Below are positions 16,698-25,837 of a DNA stretch of 64,000 bases, piece after piece; the stretch's first letter is position 1, and each line of letters begins with the position of its first letter. Source of the DNA: PCRC01 sp040384665. Its GTDB lineage: Bacteria > Pseudomonadota > Gammaproteobacteria > Burkholderiales > Burkholderiaceae_C. The stretch spans positions 7,852 through 71,851 of the forward strand of contig JAZKIY010000065.1 of NCBI GenBank assembly GCA_040384665.1, written 5' to 3'. A program made the position numbers and the translations under genes. Under the pieces are notes generated by a model. That model saw only the letters and a program-made list of their open reading frames with translations, searched no databases and was not told the origin of the DNA.

Positions 16698-17891
16698 TTA
16701 CGCTGCCGCACGCTGCATCAGGATTTCAAACGCCGGCAGGGTCTTGCCCTCCAGCACCTCCAGGAAGGCACCGCCGCCGGTAGAGATGTAGCCAATGTCT
16801 TTTTCAATGCCGTACTTGGCAATCGCGGCCAGCGTGTCGCCACCACCCGCAATGCTGAAGGCCGGTGAATGCGCAATCGCCGCCGCCAGCGTGCGGGTGC
16901 CGCCGGCAAACTGGTCGTACTCGAACACGCCCATCGGCCCGTTCCACACGACCGTGCCGGCGCGCGCAATGATGCCGGCCAGTTCGGCGGCGGTGCGGGG
17001 GCCGATGTCGAGGATCAAATCGTCGTCCTGCACCGCTTCCACCGGCACCTTGTTGGCACGCGCCATGGCGGCAAACTCGTTGGCCACCACCACGTCGGTG
17101 GGAATGGGCACCGCCGCACCGCGCGCTTTCATCATCTCGATCACGGCTTTGGCTTCTTCCACCAGCGCCGGTTCGGCGAGCGATTTGCCGATGGGCAGGC
17201 CCATGGCCAGCATGAAGGTGTTGGCAATGCCGCCGCCGACGATCAGCTGGTCCACATTGGCGGCCAGGCTTTTGAGAATGCTGAGCTTGGTGCTGACCTT
17301 GGAGCCGGCGACGATGGCCACCAGCGGGCGCTTGGGGTTCTCCAGCGCACGGGTGATGGCGTCGATCTCGGCGGCCAGCAGCGGGCCGGCGCAGGCCACC
17401 TTGGCAAACTGCGCCACGCCGTAGGTGGAGGCCTCGGCGCGGTGGGCGGTGCCAAAGGCGTCGTGCACGAACACGTCGCACAGCGCGGCCATTTTCTTGG
17501 CCAGCACCGGGTCGTTCTTTTTCTCGCCTTTGTTCAGGCGGCAGTTCTCCAGCATCACCACCTCGCCGGGGTTCACGGCCACGCCGTCCACCCACTTGGC
17601 GATCAGTGGCACCGGGCGGCCCAGCAGCTCGGCCAGACGGGTCGCCACCGGGGCGAGCGAGTCTTCGGGCTTGAACTCGCCTTCGGTCGGGCGGCCGAGG
17701 TGGGAGGTGACCATCACCGCCGCGCCGGCCTTCAGCGCCTGTTCAATGCAGGGCACCGAGGCGCGGATGCGGGTGTCTTCGGTGATGCGGCCGGCTTCGT
17801 CCTGTGGCACGTTCAGGTCGGCACGGATCAGCACCCGCTGGCCGCGCACCTGGTCTTGTGCGCAAAGGTCGGTGAAGCGAAGGATGTTCAT
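16698..17891 (-). CDS. pgk: Phosphoglycerate kinase
   Basis: Transfers phosphate from 1,3-bisphosphoglycerate to ADP. It has 397 residues with the two-domain pattern: VLIRADLNVPQDEAGRI at the substrate loop, TSHLGRP, ENCRLNKGEKKND, VAIVAGSKVSTK, VWNGPMGVFEYDQFAGGT and the C-terminal STGGGAFLEVLEGKTLP. All are intact. First gene of the pgk-pyk-hydrolase-fba minus-strand series; azlD lies upstream in the same orientation, 53 nt away. Confidence 0.96.
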   Translation of the reverse strand: MNILRFTDLCAQDQVRGQRVLIRADLNVPQDEAGRITEDTRIRASVPCIEQALKAGAAVMVTSHLGRPTEGEFKPEDSLAPVATRLAELLGRPVPLIAKWVDGVAVNPGEVVMLENCRLNKGEKKNDPVLAKKMAALCDVFVHDAFGTAHRAEASTYGVAQFAKVACAGPLLAAEIDAITRALENPKRPLVAIVAGSKVSTKLSILKSLAANVDQLIVGGGIANTFMLAMGLPIGKSLAEPALVEEAKAVIEMMKARGAAVPIPTDVVVANEFAAMARANKVPVEAVQDDDLILDIGPRTAAELAGIIARAGTVVWNGPMGVFEYDQFAGGTRTLAAAIAHSPAFSIAGGGDTLAAIAKYGIEKDIGYISTGGGAFLEVLEGKTLPAFEILMQRAAA

Positions 17892-17944
17892 GGCGGCGTC
17901 GTTCAGGAGTCACAAAAGCTGTTGATTTTAAGAGGGCGCCCGAT

Positions 17945-18301
17945 TCACCAGCCCAGCCCGATGTGCAGCGGCAGGTAGACCGCCATGCCCACCAGAATCG
18001 TGCCCAGCACCGCCTGCCCCTGGCCCTTGCGCCAGAAGAAGAAAGCGGCACCGGCGGCGGCGCCGAAGAGCCGGGCGTCTTGCCAGGTGGTGGGCAGCTG
18101 GCCGTTCTGCATCACGATCTCGGGGCCGACCACCGCCACCAGCGCGGCAATGGGTGCGTACTGCAGGCCCCGCTGCGCCCAGCGGGGCAGTTGCCAGGGT
18201 TGGCTGGAGATGAAGAAGAACGAGCGCGAAATGACGGTCACCACCGTCAGGCCAGCGATGACCCACAGCGTCCAGCCATCGGTGACGTTGGCTTCGGTCA
18301 C
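17945..18301 (-). CDS. azlD: AzlD-family branched-chain amino acid transport subunit
   Basis: A 118-residue membrane protein with three or four hydrophobic segments. It is the small partner of AzlC; AzlC/AzlD (BrnFE-like) pairs export branched-chain amino acids in some bacteria. It starts with GTG in a GTGA overlap with the azlC stop (18298-18301), so the two are translationally coupled. Last gene of def-fmt-azlC-azlD. Confidence 0.88.
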   Translation of the reverse strand: MTEANVTDGWTLWVIAGLTVVTVISRSFFFISSQPWQLPRWAQRGLQYAPIAALVAVVGPEIVMQNGQLPTTWQDARLFGAAAGAAFFFWRKGQGQAVLGTILVGMAVYLPLHIGLGW

Positions 18302-19029
18302 CGGGGGTCTCCATCGGGCAGGCCCGGTTTTTCCAGCAACAGGCAGAGCGCCACGGCGGCAGCGATCGCCACCACGATGTTGAGTTTGAACGGCAGCGCA
18401 AACGCCGCCACCGCCGCGGCACCCGCCACCCCGGCCGACACCAACCGCAACCGGCTGGTGGCCAGCGAGCAGCCAATGCCCAGCAGCGCCAGGATGCCGG
18501 CAAAACCCAGCCCCCAGGCCATGGGCACCGCGTGGGCCAGTGCAATGCCGATCAGGCTGGCGGTTTGCCAGCTGACCCAGTTCAGCACGCTGCCGCCGGC
18601 GAGGTAGGCCTGCTCGGCCTCGCGTGTTTCGGGGTCGCTGGACGCCTGCGGGTAGCGGCGGGTGAACAGCACGTAGCTGAGGTCGGTGGTGAGGTAGCCG
18701 GTGAAGAGCCGGCGCGCCAGAGGCAAATGCATCATGTAGGCGCGCAGGTGGGCGCTGAAGACCACGAAGCGGAGGTTGACGCAGAAGCCGGTGACCAGAA
18801 TCACCGCCATCGGCGCGCCCGCGGCAATCAAGGGCATGGCGGCAAGCTGGGAACTGCCGGCGAAGACCAGCAACGTCATCGCCACCGCCTCGGCCACGCT
18901 CATGCCCGACTTGACCATGGCCACGCCGGTCATCATGCCCCAGGCGGCCATGCCGGGTGCAACAGACGCCATCTCACGCGCGCTCTGCCGAAAGGCCGGA
19001 TGTGAGAAGGTCCGGCGCAGGCTGTTCAT
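18298..19029 (-). CDS. azlC: AzlC-family branched-chain amino acid exporter subunit
   Basis: A 243-residue inner-membrane protein with about six to eight hydrophobic segments. The opening AREMASVAPGMAAWGMMTGVAMVKSGMS, then FAGSSQLAAMPLI and NLRFVVFSAHLR, are characteristic of AzlC. The start at 19029 overlaps the fmt stop as ATGA; the open frame upstream of it is fmt sequence in another frame. Coupling to fmt is structural; no functional link to formylation is implied. Confidence 0.9.
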   Translation of the reverse strand: MNSLRRTFSHPAFRQSAREMASVAPGMAAWGMMTGVAMVKSGMSVAEAVAMTLLVFAGSSQLAAMPLIAAGAPMAVILVTGFCVNLRFVVFSAHLRAYMMHLPLARRLFTGYLTTDLSYVLFTRRYPQASSDPETREAEQAYLAGGSVLNWVSWQTASLIGIALAHAVPMAWGLGFAGILALLGIGCSLATSRLRLVSAGVAGAAAVAAFALPFKLNIVVAIAAAVALCLLLEKPGLPDGDPR

Positions 19030-19997
19030 CCCAGTGTCTGCCCTGGTTGCAGCGGAAAGCCGCGCAAAAAATCTGCCACTGGCAAGCGCTTGCCGCCGGC
19101 ACGCTGCAGTTCGGTCAGGCGCAACACGCCCTGGCCGCACTGGACCCGCACACCGTCGCCGTTGACAGACAGAATTTGGCCTGAGCCATCATCAAACCTG
19201 TCGGTAGCGCTCTCAATTTCAGAGCGCCACACCTTCACAGCCTCCCCGACCAGCGCGGTGGACGCCCCCGGGAACGGGTCGAAGGCGCGCACGCGGCGCT
19301 CGATCACCTCGGCGGGTTGCGACCAGTCGATGGCGGCTTCGGCTTTCTCGATCTTGTGCGCGTAGGTCACGCCCTCGGCGGGTTGCGGCACGGGCGTGAA
19401 ACCACCGCAGGCCGCGATCTCCAGCGCTTCCACGACCAACCGCCCGCCCAGGGTGGCCAGCCGGTCGTGCAGGCGGGCGGTGGTGTCGTGCGGCGCGATG
19501 GCGGTGCGCTCCACCAGCAGCATGTCGCCGGTGTCGAGTCCGGCGTCCATCTGCATGATGGTGATGCCGGTGTCCGCGTCACCGGCCTCAATAGCGCGGT
19601 GGATCGGCGCCGCGCCGCGCCACCGCGGCAGCAGAGAGGCGTGGATGTTCAGGCAGCCCTGAACGGGCGCGTCCAGCACCCACTGCGGCAGGATCAGCCC
19701 GTAGGCGGCCACCACCATCACGTCGGCGCGCGCTTCGGCCATCGCTTCGCGGGCCAGGGCCGCGTCTTCCGGGTACTTGCCGTCGAGCCGCAGGCTGCGC
19801 GGCTGCGCCACGGCGATGTGGTGGTCGAGCGCGAACTGCTTCACCGGCGAGGCCTGCAGCTTCATGCCGCGGCCGGCGGGCCGGTCGGGCTGCGTCAGAA
19901 CGAGCGGGATGTGAAAACCGGCGGCGTGCAGCGCCTGCAGGGCAACGCGGGCAAATTCAGGCGTGCCCGCGAAGACGACGCGGGGCGCAACGCTCAA
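19026..19997 (-). CDS. fmt: Methionyl-tRNA formyltransferase
   Basis: Formylates Met-tRNAfMet for translation initiation. The protein begins with TTG at 19997, overlapping the def stop as TTGA, and reads MSVAPRVVFAGTPEFA; no in-frame ATG gives a complete N-terminus. It has 323 residues, the usual length. The formyltransferase domain shows QPDRPAGRG, the catalytic NIHASLLPRWRGAAPIHRAI and MDAGLDTGDML; a C-terminal OB-like domain follows. A dispersed-repeat copy in sense orientation (about 19172-19225) encodes the RSEIESATDRFDDGSGQIL stretch of the C-terminal domain. Confidence 0.95.
   Translation of the reverse strand: MSVAPRVVFAGTPEFARVALQALHAAGFHIPLVLTQPDRPAGRGMKLQASPVKQFALDHHIAVAQPRSLRLDGKYPEDAALAREAMAEARADVMVVAAYGLILPQWVLDAPVQGCLNIHASLLPRWRGAAPIHRAIEAGDADTGITIMQMDAGLDTGDMLLVERTAIAPHDTTARLHDRLATLGGRLVVEALEIAACGGFTPVPQPAEGVTYAHKIEKAEAAIDWSQPAEVIERRVRAFDPFPGASTALVGEAVKVWRSEIESATDRFDDGSGQILSVNGDGVRVQCGQGVLRLTELQRAGGKRLPVADFLRGFPLQPGQTLG
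19172..19225 (-). repeat. Dispersed ~65-bp element, copy 3 (inside fmt, sense)
   Basis: On the minus strand GCTCTGAAATTGAGAGCGCT, GACAGGTTTGATGATGGCT and CAGGCCAAATTC follow the family pattern, with an intact fmt frame. Confidence 0.55.
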
Positions 19998-20515
19998 CGC
20001 CCGGCCTCGCGCTCGGCCATCTGCCGGGCCTTGACCATTTTGGTTTTGATGCGGTTGCGCTTCAAGGGCGACAGGTACTCCACAAACACCTTGCCCAGCA
20101 AGTGGTCCATCTCGTGCTGGATGCACACCGCCAGCAGGCCTTCGGCCTCCACCGTGTGTGGCTGGCCGTCGAGGTTGAGGGCGGTCACCCGCACCGCCAC
20201 CGAGCGGGCCACGCCGTCGTAGATGCCGGGCACCGACAGACAGCCTTCGTCCGAGACCTGGGTTTCCGGGCTGGCCCACACCACTTCGGGGTTGATCAGC
20301 ACCAGCGGCTGGTCGCGGTCTTCGCTGGCGTCGATGACGATCAGGCGTTCGTGCACGTTCACCTGCGTGGCCGCCAGGCCAATGCCGTTGGCGTCGTACA
20401 TGGTGGCGAACATGTCGGCCACCAGCGTCTGGATGCGGTCGTCCACCGCCGCCACGGGCTTGGCCACGGTGTGCAGGCGGGGGTCGGGGTAACAAAGAAT
20501 GGGCAGGAGGGCCAT
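19994..20515 (-). CDS. def: Peptide deformylase
   Basis: Removes the N-formyl group from new proteins; metal enzyme. The start at 20515 (MALLPILCYPDPRLH) gives 173 residues, typical of the family; upstream codons have no similarity. Motif 1 is GIGLAATQV, motif 2 EGCLSVPG with the metal-ligand Cys, and motif 3 QHEMDHLLG with the two metal-ligand His and catalytic Glu. It is the first gene of def-fmt-azlC-azlD and divergent from the LysM gene with 145 nt between starts. Confidence 0.95.
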   Translation of the reverse strand: MALLPILCYPDPRLHTVAKPVAAVDDRIQTLVADMFATMYDANGIGLAATQVNVHERLIVIDASEDRDQPLVLINPEVVWASPETQVSDEGCLSVPGIYDGVARSVAVRVTALNLDGQPHTVEAEGLLAVCIQHEMDHLLGKVFVEYLSPLKRNRIKTKMVKARQMAEREAGR

Positions 20516-20660
20516 GGCAGGAGAAAGTCGGTGATTTGTTGCCATTTTCGCTAATTTGCCAAGTGGCTGGTGGCGCACGCCCAATAAGCGTTGCCGGTTT
20601 GAGGCCTTGGGCGCAAAATCGCCGAACAATTCACTCCCCGGTCAGTCTGGAGACCTCTCT

Positions 20661-21869
20661 TTGAAACCTCATGAATTCCGCACCCTGACCACCGGTCTCG
20701 GCGCTGCGTTGGCGGTACTGGCCACGGCACTGCCGGCCCAGGCACAAAACTTCCCCATCTACCCGGCCCAGCGGGAAACCGCGCAGCAAGTGGCGCAAAG
20801 TGGCGTGCCGCTGAGCGAACTGGCGCCCAACGCGCCCGAGGAGTACACGGTCAAGAAGGGCGACACGCTGTGGGCTATTTCCGGCCTGTTCCTGAAGACA
20901 CCGTGGCGCTGGCCTGAGCTGTGGGGCATGAACCTCGACCAGATCCGCAACCCGCACCGCATCTACCCCGGCCAGACGATGTACCTCGACAAGTCGGGCG
21001 GTCGCGCGCGCTTGAGGATGGGCCGCGCCAACGGCGACAACCTGACCGACGGCGAGCCGATCCAGACCGTGCGCCTGTCGCCCCGCACCCGCAGCGAAGG
21101 GTTGGCGGACGACGCGATCCCCACGCTCGCACCCAACCTCACCGAGCCCTTCCTGACCGACGCGCAGATTGTGGAACTGGGGGCGCTGGAAAAAGCCCCG
21201 CGCCTGATCGCCAACAAAGACAGCCGGGTGCTGGTGACCCAGGGCGAGCGCGCCTACGCCCGCGGCAACCTGCCCGACGCCGACACCACGCCCCGCTACT
21301 GGCGCATCTACCGCAACGCCAAACCGCTGGCCGACCCCACCACCAAAGAGGTGCTGGGCTACGAAGCGCAGTTTGTCGGCAAGGCCGAGCTGGTCCGTGG
21401 CGAGTCGCTGCGCCAGACGACCGACGACAAGGGCAAGACCACCACCGACGTGATCCCCGCCACGGTGGACATCCTCAGCGCCAAGGAAGAAATGCGCGCC
21501 GGCGACCGGCTGATGCCCGAGCCACCGCGTGAACTGCTGACCTACGCGCCACGCATCCCGCCGCAGCCCACGGCCGGGCAGATCGTGTCCGTCTATGGCA
21601 ACGCGGTGCGCTACGCGGCGCAGAACCAGGTGGTGGTGTTGAACCGTGGCGCGCGCGACGGGCTGGAGCGCGGCCACGTGCTGGCCCTCATCAGCGACGG
21701 CCGGCGGCTGGTGGACCGCACCAACGGCGAACGCACCGCCGTCAAGCTGCCCGACGAACGCAACGGCCTGATGATGGTGTTCCGCACCTTTGACCGCCTG
21801 TCCTACGCGCTGATTCTGGAAATCACCGACGGCGTGCAGGTCGGCGACCGCTTCAGCAACCCACGCTGA
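20661..21869 (+). CDS. LysM-domain exported protein
   Basis: A 402-residue exported protein. The best start is TTG at 20661, eight bases after GGAG (20649-20652); it gives a clean signal peptide ending AQA about residue 28. A LysM peptidoglycan-binding domain (YTVKKGDTLWAISGLFL...NPHRIYPGQTMYL) spans residues 61-109; the remaining 290 residues have no catalytic motif I can see. Proteins of this kind sit between def-fmt and dprA in many betaproteobacteria. The role is probably envelope binding, but it is uncharacterised. dprA starts 11 nt downstream, so they share an operon. Confidence 0.85.
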   Translation: MKPHEFRTLTTGLGAALAVLATALPAQAQNFPIYPAQRETAQQVAQSGVPLSELAPNAPEEYTVKKGDTLWAISGLFLKTPWRWPELWGMNLDQIRNPHRIYPGQTMYLDKSGGRARLRMGRANGDNLTDGEPIQTVRLSPRTRSEGLADDAIPTLAPNLTEPFLTDAQIVELGALEKAPRLIANKDSRVLVTQGERAYARGNLPDADTTPRYWRIYRNAKPLADPTTKEVLGYEAQFVGKAELVRGESLRQTTDDKGKTTTDVIPATVDILSAKEEMRAGDRLMPEPPRELLTYAPRIPPQPTAGQIVSVYGNAVRYAAQNQVVVLNRGARDGLERGHVLALISDGRRLVDRTNGERTAVKLPDERNGLMMVFRTFDRLSYALILEITDGVQVGDRFSNPR

Positions 21870-21880
21870 GGCACGCCGGC

Positions 21881-23014
21881 ATGCGCGGCAACGAGCTGGC
21901 CGGCTGGCTGCGGCTCACGCTGACGCCAGGTGTCGGGCCCGACACCGCGCGCCGCCTGCTGGCGGCCTTCGGCCTGCCCGAGGCGGTGTTGGCGCAACCC
22001 CTCGGTGCACTGCGCCAGGTGGTCAGCGACGCGCAGGCCAAGGCCCTGGCCACCCCACCACCGGATTTCGACACCCAACTCGCCGCCACCGAAGCCTGGC
22101 TGGACGGCGCCGCCGACCGCCGCATCTGGGGCCTGGCCGACGCCGACTACCCTGCCGCGCTGCTGCGCACCGAAGACCCGCCGCTACTGCTGTACGCCGT
22201 GGGCAGTGGGCTGAGCGACGGCACGCTGACCGACCCGGCGCTGGCCATCGTCGGCAGCCGCAACCCCACGCCCCAGGGCTGCGCCAACGCCCAGGCCTTT
22301 GCCGGCAGCTTTGCGCAGGCCGGGCTGGTGGTGGTGTCGGGCATGGCGCTGGGCATCGACGGCGAGGCCCACACTGGCGCGCTCGACGCGGGGGGCCGCA
22401 CCATCGCGGTGGTGGGCACCGGGCTCGACCGGGTCTACCCCAAACGCCACCTCGGGCTGGCCCACCGCATTGCCGCCAACGGGCTGGTGGTGAGCGAACT
22501 GCCGCTGGGCACGCCGCCGCTGGCGCACAACTTCCCACGCCGCAACCGCATCATTGCCGCGCTCAGCCAGGGCACGCTGGTGGTGGAGGCGGCGCTGCAG
22601 TCGGGCTCGCTGATCACCGCGCGGCTGGCGCTGGAACAGGGCAAGGAGGTGTTCGCCATCCCCGGCTCCATCCACGCGCCGCAGTCGCGCGGCTGCCATG
22701 CGCTGATCAAGCAGGGCGCCAAGCTGGTCGAGTCGGCGCAGGACGTGCTGGAAGAGTTGCGTTGGCCTGGTTCGGCCGGAATTGCTCCTGAATCCATAGC
22801 TAAATCGCTAGATTCCACTAGGGCTGAAGGCCAAAATGGCTTGAAAAATGCAGTTTTAGAGGCTTTGGGGCACGATCCGGCCAGTCTGGACGTGCTGATG
22901 GCCCGCACCGGGCTGGACGCGGCCCACCTGCAGGGCCAATTGCTGGAACTGGAATTGGCCGACCAGGTGGCCCGCCTGCCTGGCGGCCTCTTCCAGCGTA
23001 TAGGCCGAGGCTAG
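21881..23014 (+). CDS. dprA: DNA-processing protein DprA (Smf)
   Basis: Loads RecA onto incoming single-stranded DNA during natural transformation. Of 377 residues, about 1-70 form an HhH/SAM-like domain (LTLTPGVGPDTARRLLAAFG). The Rossmann-like DNA-binding core follows with AIVGSRNPTPQG, VVSGMALGIDGEAHTGAL, GTGLDRVYPKRH, FPRRNRIIAALS and the SLITARLALEQGKEVFAIPG run. A C-terminal winged-helix (DML1-like) domain follows. Between core and C-terminal domain a dispersed repeat (22784-22849) is translated in frame, giving a linker rich in Ser and Lys. Confidence 0.95.
   Translation: MRGNELAGWLRLTLTPGVGPDTARRLLAAFGLPEAVLAQPLGALRQVVSDAQAKALATPPPDFDTQLAATEAWLDGAADRRIWGLADADYPAALLRTEDPPLLLYAVGSGLSDGTLTDPALAIVGSRNPTPQGCANAQAFAGSFAQAGLVVVSGMALGIDGEAHTGALDAGGRTIAVVGTGLDRVYPKRHLGLAHRIAANGLVVSELPLGTPPLAHNFPRRNRIIAALSQGTLVVEAALQSGSLITARLALEQGKEVFAIPGSIHAPQSRGCHALIKQGAKLVESAQDVLEELRWPGSAGIAPESIAKSLDSTRAEGQNGLKNAVLEALGHDPASLDVLMARTGLDAAHLQGQLLELELADQVARLPGGLFQRIGRG
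22784..22849 (+). repeat. Dispersed ~65-bp element, copy 4 (inside dprA, sense)
   Basis: GCTCCTGAATCCATAGCTAA, CGCTAGATTCCACTAGGGCT and GGCCAAAATGGCTTGAAAAA: a good copy, read through in frame between the DprA core and C-terminal domain. Confidence 0.75.
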
Positions 23015-23043
23015 GTCTGTGGCCGATGCGCTACATTAAGCGC

Positions 23044-23514
23044 ATGTTTGAAGTGCTCGTGTTCGTCTATGAAAATTACTGGCGCGGTGACGCCTGCCCC
23101 GAGTTGTCGCAGCTGGGGCGCAAGCTCAGCGCAGTGGGCTTTGACGACGAAGAAATCGAACAGGCACTGCACTGGCTGGACGGCCTGAACCTCACCGCAC
23201 AGGCCTCGGCCGTGCTGCCGCCCAACGCGCTGCCGCAATCGCCCAGCAGCCTGCGGGTGTATTGCGCCGAAGAACAAGACCACCTCGGCGCCCAGTGCCT
23301 GGGCTTTGTGAGCTTTCTGGAAACCTCGGGCGTGCTGCCCGCCTTCATGCGCGAAATCGTCATCGACCGCGCGATGGCCGCGCCCGGCAACCCGGTGGCG
23401 ATCGACGACCTGAAGATCATCGTGATGATGGTCTACTGGCGTTTTGGCGAAGAGCCCGACTCGCTCGTCCTCGACGAGCTGTGCGACGACACCGAAGGCC
23501 GGCTGGCGCACTGA
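23044..23514 (+). CDS. smg: Smg family protein (DUF494)
   Basis: A 156-residue cytoplasmic protein of unknown biochemical role, named for its place next to dprA (smf). The start at 23044 gives MFEVLVFVYENYWRGD, the conserved N-terminus; an ATG six codons upstream is less likely. The protein is acidic and predicted helical, with LSAVGFDDEEIEQALHWLDGL and the C-terminal DLKIIVMMVYWRFGEEPD stretch. In many relatives topA follows; here a convergent DUF1631 gene does. Confidence 0.9.
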   Translation: MFEVLVFVYENYWRGDACPELSQLGRKLSAVGFDDEEIEQALHWLDGLNLTAQASAVLPPNALPQSPSSLRVYCAEEQDHLGAQCLGFVSFLETSGVLPAFMREIVIDRAMAAPGNPVAIDDLKIIVMMVYWRFGEEPDSLVLDELCDDTEGRLAH

Positions 23515-23526
23515 GCGCCCGCCACA

Positions 23527-25806
23527 TCAACCCAGCAAACGCCCCGGCTCGGCGCTGAGCTTTTCCAGCGCGTCGCGCGTGGCGCGCACCGTCAGCGCAT
23601 CGCCTTCCTGCGGCGCCAGTTCCCCACCGGCCAGCAAGGCCGCCACACGGCCCACCTGGATCAGGAAGTTCAGCCCGTCGGACGACGCGAACAGCATCAG
23701 CTGGCCGCGCTCGCTTTGCCAGGCAAACTGCACCTGGTTGACCTGGTGGTTGTGCCGCAGCGTGTACCACGCCCCCAGCTGCAAATGGCCCAGCAGCGCC
23801 CAGGCGGCCGACGGCGGCGGGCTGGGCATGTCGGCGTCGGCGAGCACCTCGATGGACGACGCGTCCACCCCCACCATCAGCTCGATGCTGACCGCGTCCA
23901 GCGGCAGCCCGCCCAGCTCGCCCTCGTCGGCCACCAGGTAGTCTTCGAGGTTGGACAGCCGCTTGGCCAGCGCCTCGATGTGGGCCTGCGCAATCGGCTC
24001 GGTGCGCGACTGGAAGGCCTCGGTCAGGGTGTCGCTGAGGGTCTTGATGCGCCGCTCCTGCTCGTTGGGCGCCAGCCCCAGCATGTCCATGCCGGTGCGC
24101 AGCTGCTTCAGCAGCGCGGGCAGGTTGGCAATCACCCGCGCCCGCTCATGGCGCGTGGGTTTGGCGCTGGCAGCCCAGACGAGGTCGGCCGCCGAGCGCT
24201 TCAGCGCCAGGGTGTCGGCGTGTTGCGGGCCGTTGCGGATGTCGGCCATGGCCAGCACCTCGGCCCAGATCTTGAAGAGAAAGTCGCGCACCGTCTCGCG
24301 CACCGGCATGTCTTTCAGCAGGTTGCGCAGCTCGATGGTGTACTGGATGGCCAGCGTTTCGCGCTGCTCGACCTGCTGCGCCACCGTCACCACGCGCTGC
24401 GTCGCATCGGGCGCGGTCAGGTGTTTGGCGAGGAATTTCTGGAACTCGTCCAGCACCAACTGGAACACCCGGCGACCGGTTTCCGGGTACTGCTCGATCA
24501 CCTGCACCACACGGCGGATTTCCAGTTCCAGCGCCTGCCCGTTCAGGGTGGCCGCGTCAAAGCCCATGGCGCAGGCGCCCATGCGGTCGATCAGCAGCCG
24601 GGCCGGGTGGTTCAGGGTGCTGAAGAACGCCGGCTCGGCCAGCGCCACCCGCAGCACCGGCATTTGCAGCCGCGCAAACCAGACCCGAATGACGGCCGGG
24701 ATGCGCTCTTCGGTCAGGATGCTCTGGAACATCAGCGCGACCACCTCGATGGTGGCTTTTTCACTGGAGTTGGTGGCCTGCTGCTTCAGTTCGGCACTGC
24801 GCTGGCGCAGCGAGTTGGCCAGCTGCAGCACCTGGGCCGGGGCCTGGCTGGCGTCGGCCAGCTGGTCCATGGCCAGGTCGACCTGCAAACCCGCCGGGCT
24901 GGTGCGCAAGGCGTTGGACAGCGCGGGGGACAACACCGACGCCGGTGCGCGCTGGTGGGTGGGTTTGAACTCGCTGACGTGGTCGCCCAACACCCGCATC
25001 AGCTCACCGAGCACGCTTTCAGCGCGTTGCGGCGACTGCGCCAGCCCCTCGCCGTCGGGCACTGTGCGTGTTGGCTTGGGCTGCGGTGCCGCGCTGGCCT
25101 GGACTGGCGCACGTGCGCTGACGAACGGCTCAATGCCACCCCACTCGGTGCGGCGCACCAGCGGCCGCAGGTCAATCTCGGCCATCACACCGGCGTCGAT
25201 CAGCAGCACGTTGGCGGCATGGTAGGCCTCGACCAGCACCGGGGCCAGGTGCTGCGGCCAGACGTCGGGCAGCAGGTTCCACGCGGCGTGCGACAGTTCG
25301 CAGGCCAGCCACTGCGCCACCAGCTGCTGGGCCAGCACCTCGGGGCGCAGGATGTCGTTGGGGGGCAAGTCGCCGGTGGCTTCCAGGTGCTGCACCCGCA
25401 GCCGCAGGTCGCTCAGCTCCCAGGACACGTGGTCGAGCAGCGACAGGCTGAGCCGCGACGACAGGATGTGGTTCTCCACCACGTCCTTGCCCATCAGCTC
25501 AAAGGTGATTTTCTTCGGGTCGGTGCCGCGGTTGGGCGAGGCGGTTGCCGATTGCAGCGCGCTTTGCCAGGCGGTGGTGGTGCGTTGCACCCAGTCGGCA
25601 CCGCGTTCGCGGAACGCCGCCCAGGCGTCGCGGCGGACCTGCGTGTCGCGCCCGCTGCCGGTCTGCTCGACCAGCTCTTCCAGCCGCAACTGGATGGCCC
25701 TGGCCAGGGCCGGCAGGCCGGCACAGGCCACTTGGGCAAACCGCTCCCGCGCCTGCGCCGCGAGCGCCAGCGACGCCACAGGAGGACGGGGGGGAAGCGG
25801 GCTCAC
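23527..25806 (-). CDS. DUF1631 family protein
   Basis: A 759-residue, largely helical cytoplasmic protein that matches the DUF1631 pattern: GKDVVENHILSSRLSLSLLDHVSWELSDLRLRV near residue 110, a middle region with IPAVIRVWFARLQMPVLRVAL and HPARLLIDRMGACAMG, and a C-terminal PilZ-like module (LGAWYTLRHNHQVNQVQFAWQS). The last suggests nucleotide-messenger sensing, which is an inference. Start codon GTG at 25806. It lies 31 nt after secF on the same strand but is probably unrelated to secretion. Confidence 0.85.
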   Translation of the reverse strand: MSPLPPRPPVASLALAAQARERFAQVACAGLPALARAIQLRLEELVEQTGSGRDTQVRRDAWAAFRERGADWVQRTTTAWQSALQSATASPNRGTDPKKITFELMGKDVVENHILSSRLSLSLLDHVSWELSDLRLRVQHLEATGDLPPNDILRPEVLAQQLVAQWLACELSHAAWNLLPDVWPQHLAPVLVEAYHAANVLLIDAGVMAEIDLRPLVRRTEWGGIEPFVSARAPVQASAAPQPKPTRTVPDGEGLAQSPQRAESVLGELMRVLGDHVSEFKPTHQRAPASVLSPALSNALRTSPAGLQVDLAMDQLADASQAPAQVLQLANSLRQRSAELKQQATNSSEKATIEVVALMFQSILTEERIPAVIRVWFARLQMPVLRVALAEPAFFSTLNHPARLLIDRMGACAMGFDAATLNGQALELEIRRVVQVIEQYPETGRRVFQLVLDEFQKFLAKHLTAPDATQRVVTVAQQVEQRETLAIQYTIELRNLLKDMPVRETVRDFLFKIWAEVLAMADIRNGPQHADTLALKRSAADLVWAASAKPTRHERARVIANLPALLKQLRTGMDMLGLAPNEQERRIKTLSDTLTEAFQSRTEPIAQAHIEALAKRLSNLEDYLVADEGELGGLPLDAVSIELMVGVDASSIEVLADADMPSPPPSAAWALLGHLQLGAWYTLRHNHQVNQVQFAWQSERGQLMLFASSDGLNFLIQVGRVAALLAGGELAPQEGDALTVRATRDALEKLSAEPGRLLG

Positions 25807-25837
25807 ATCGGCACAGGCTGGGTGGCGTGGCGCAGGG

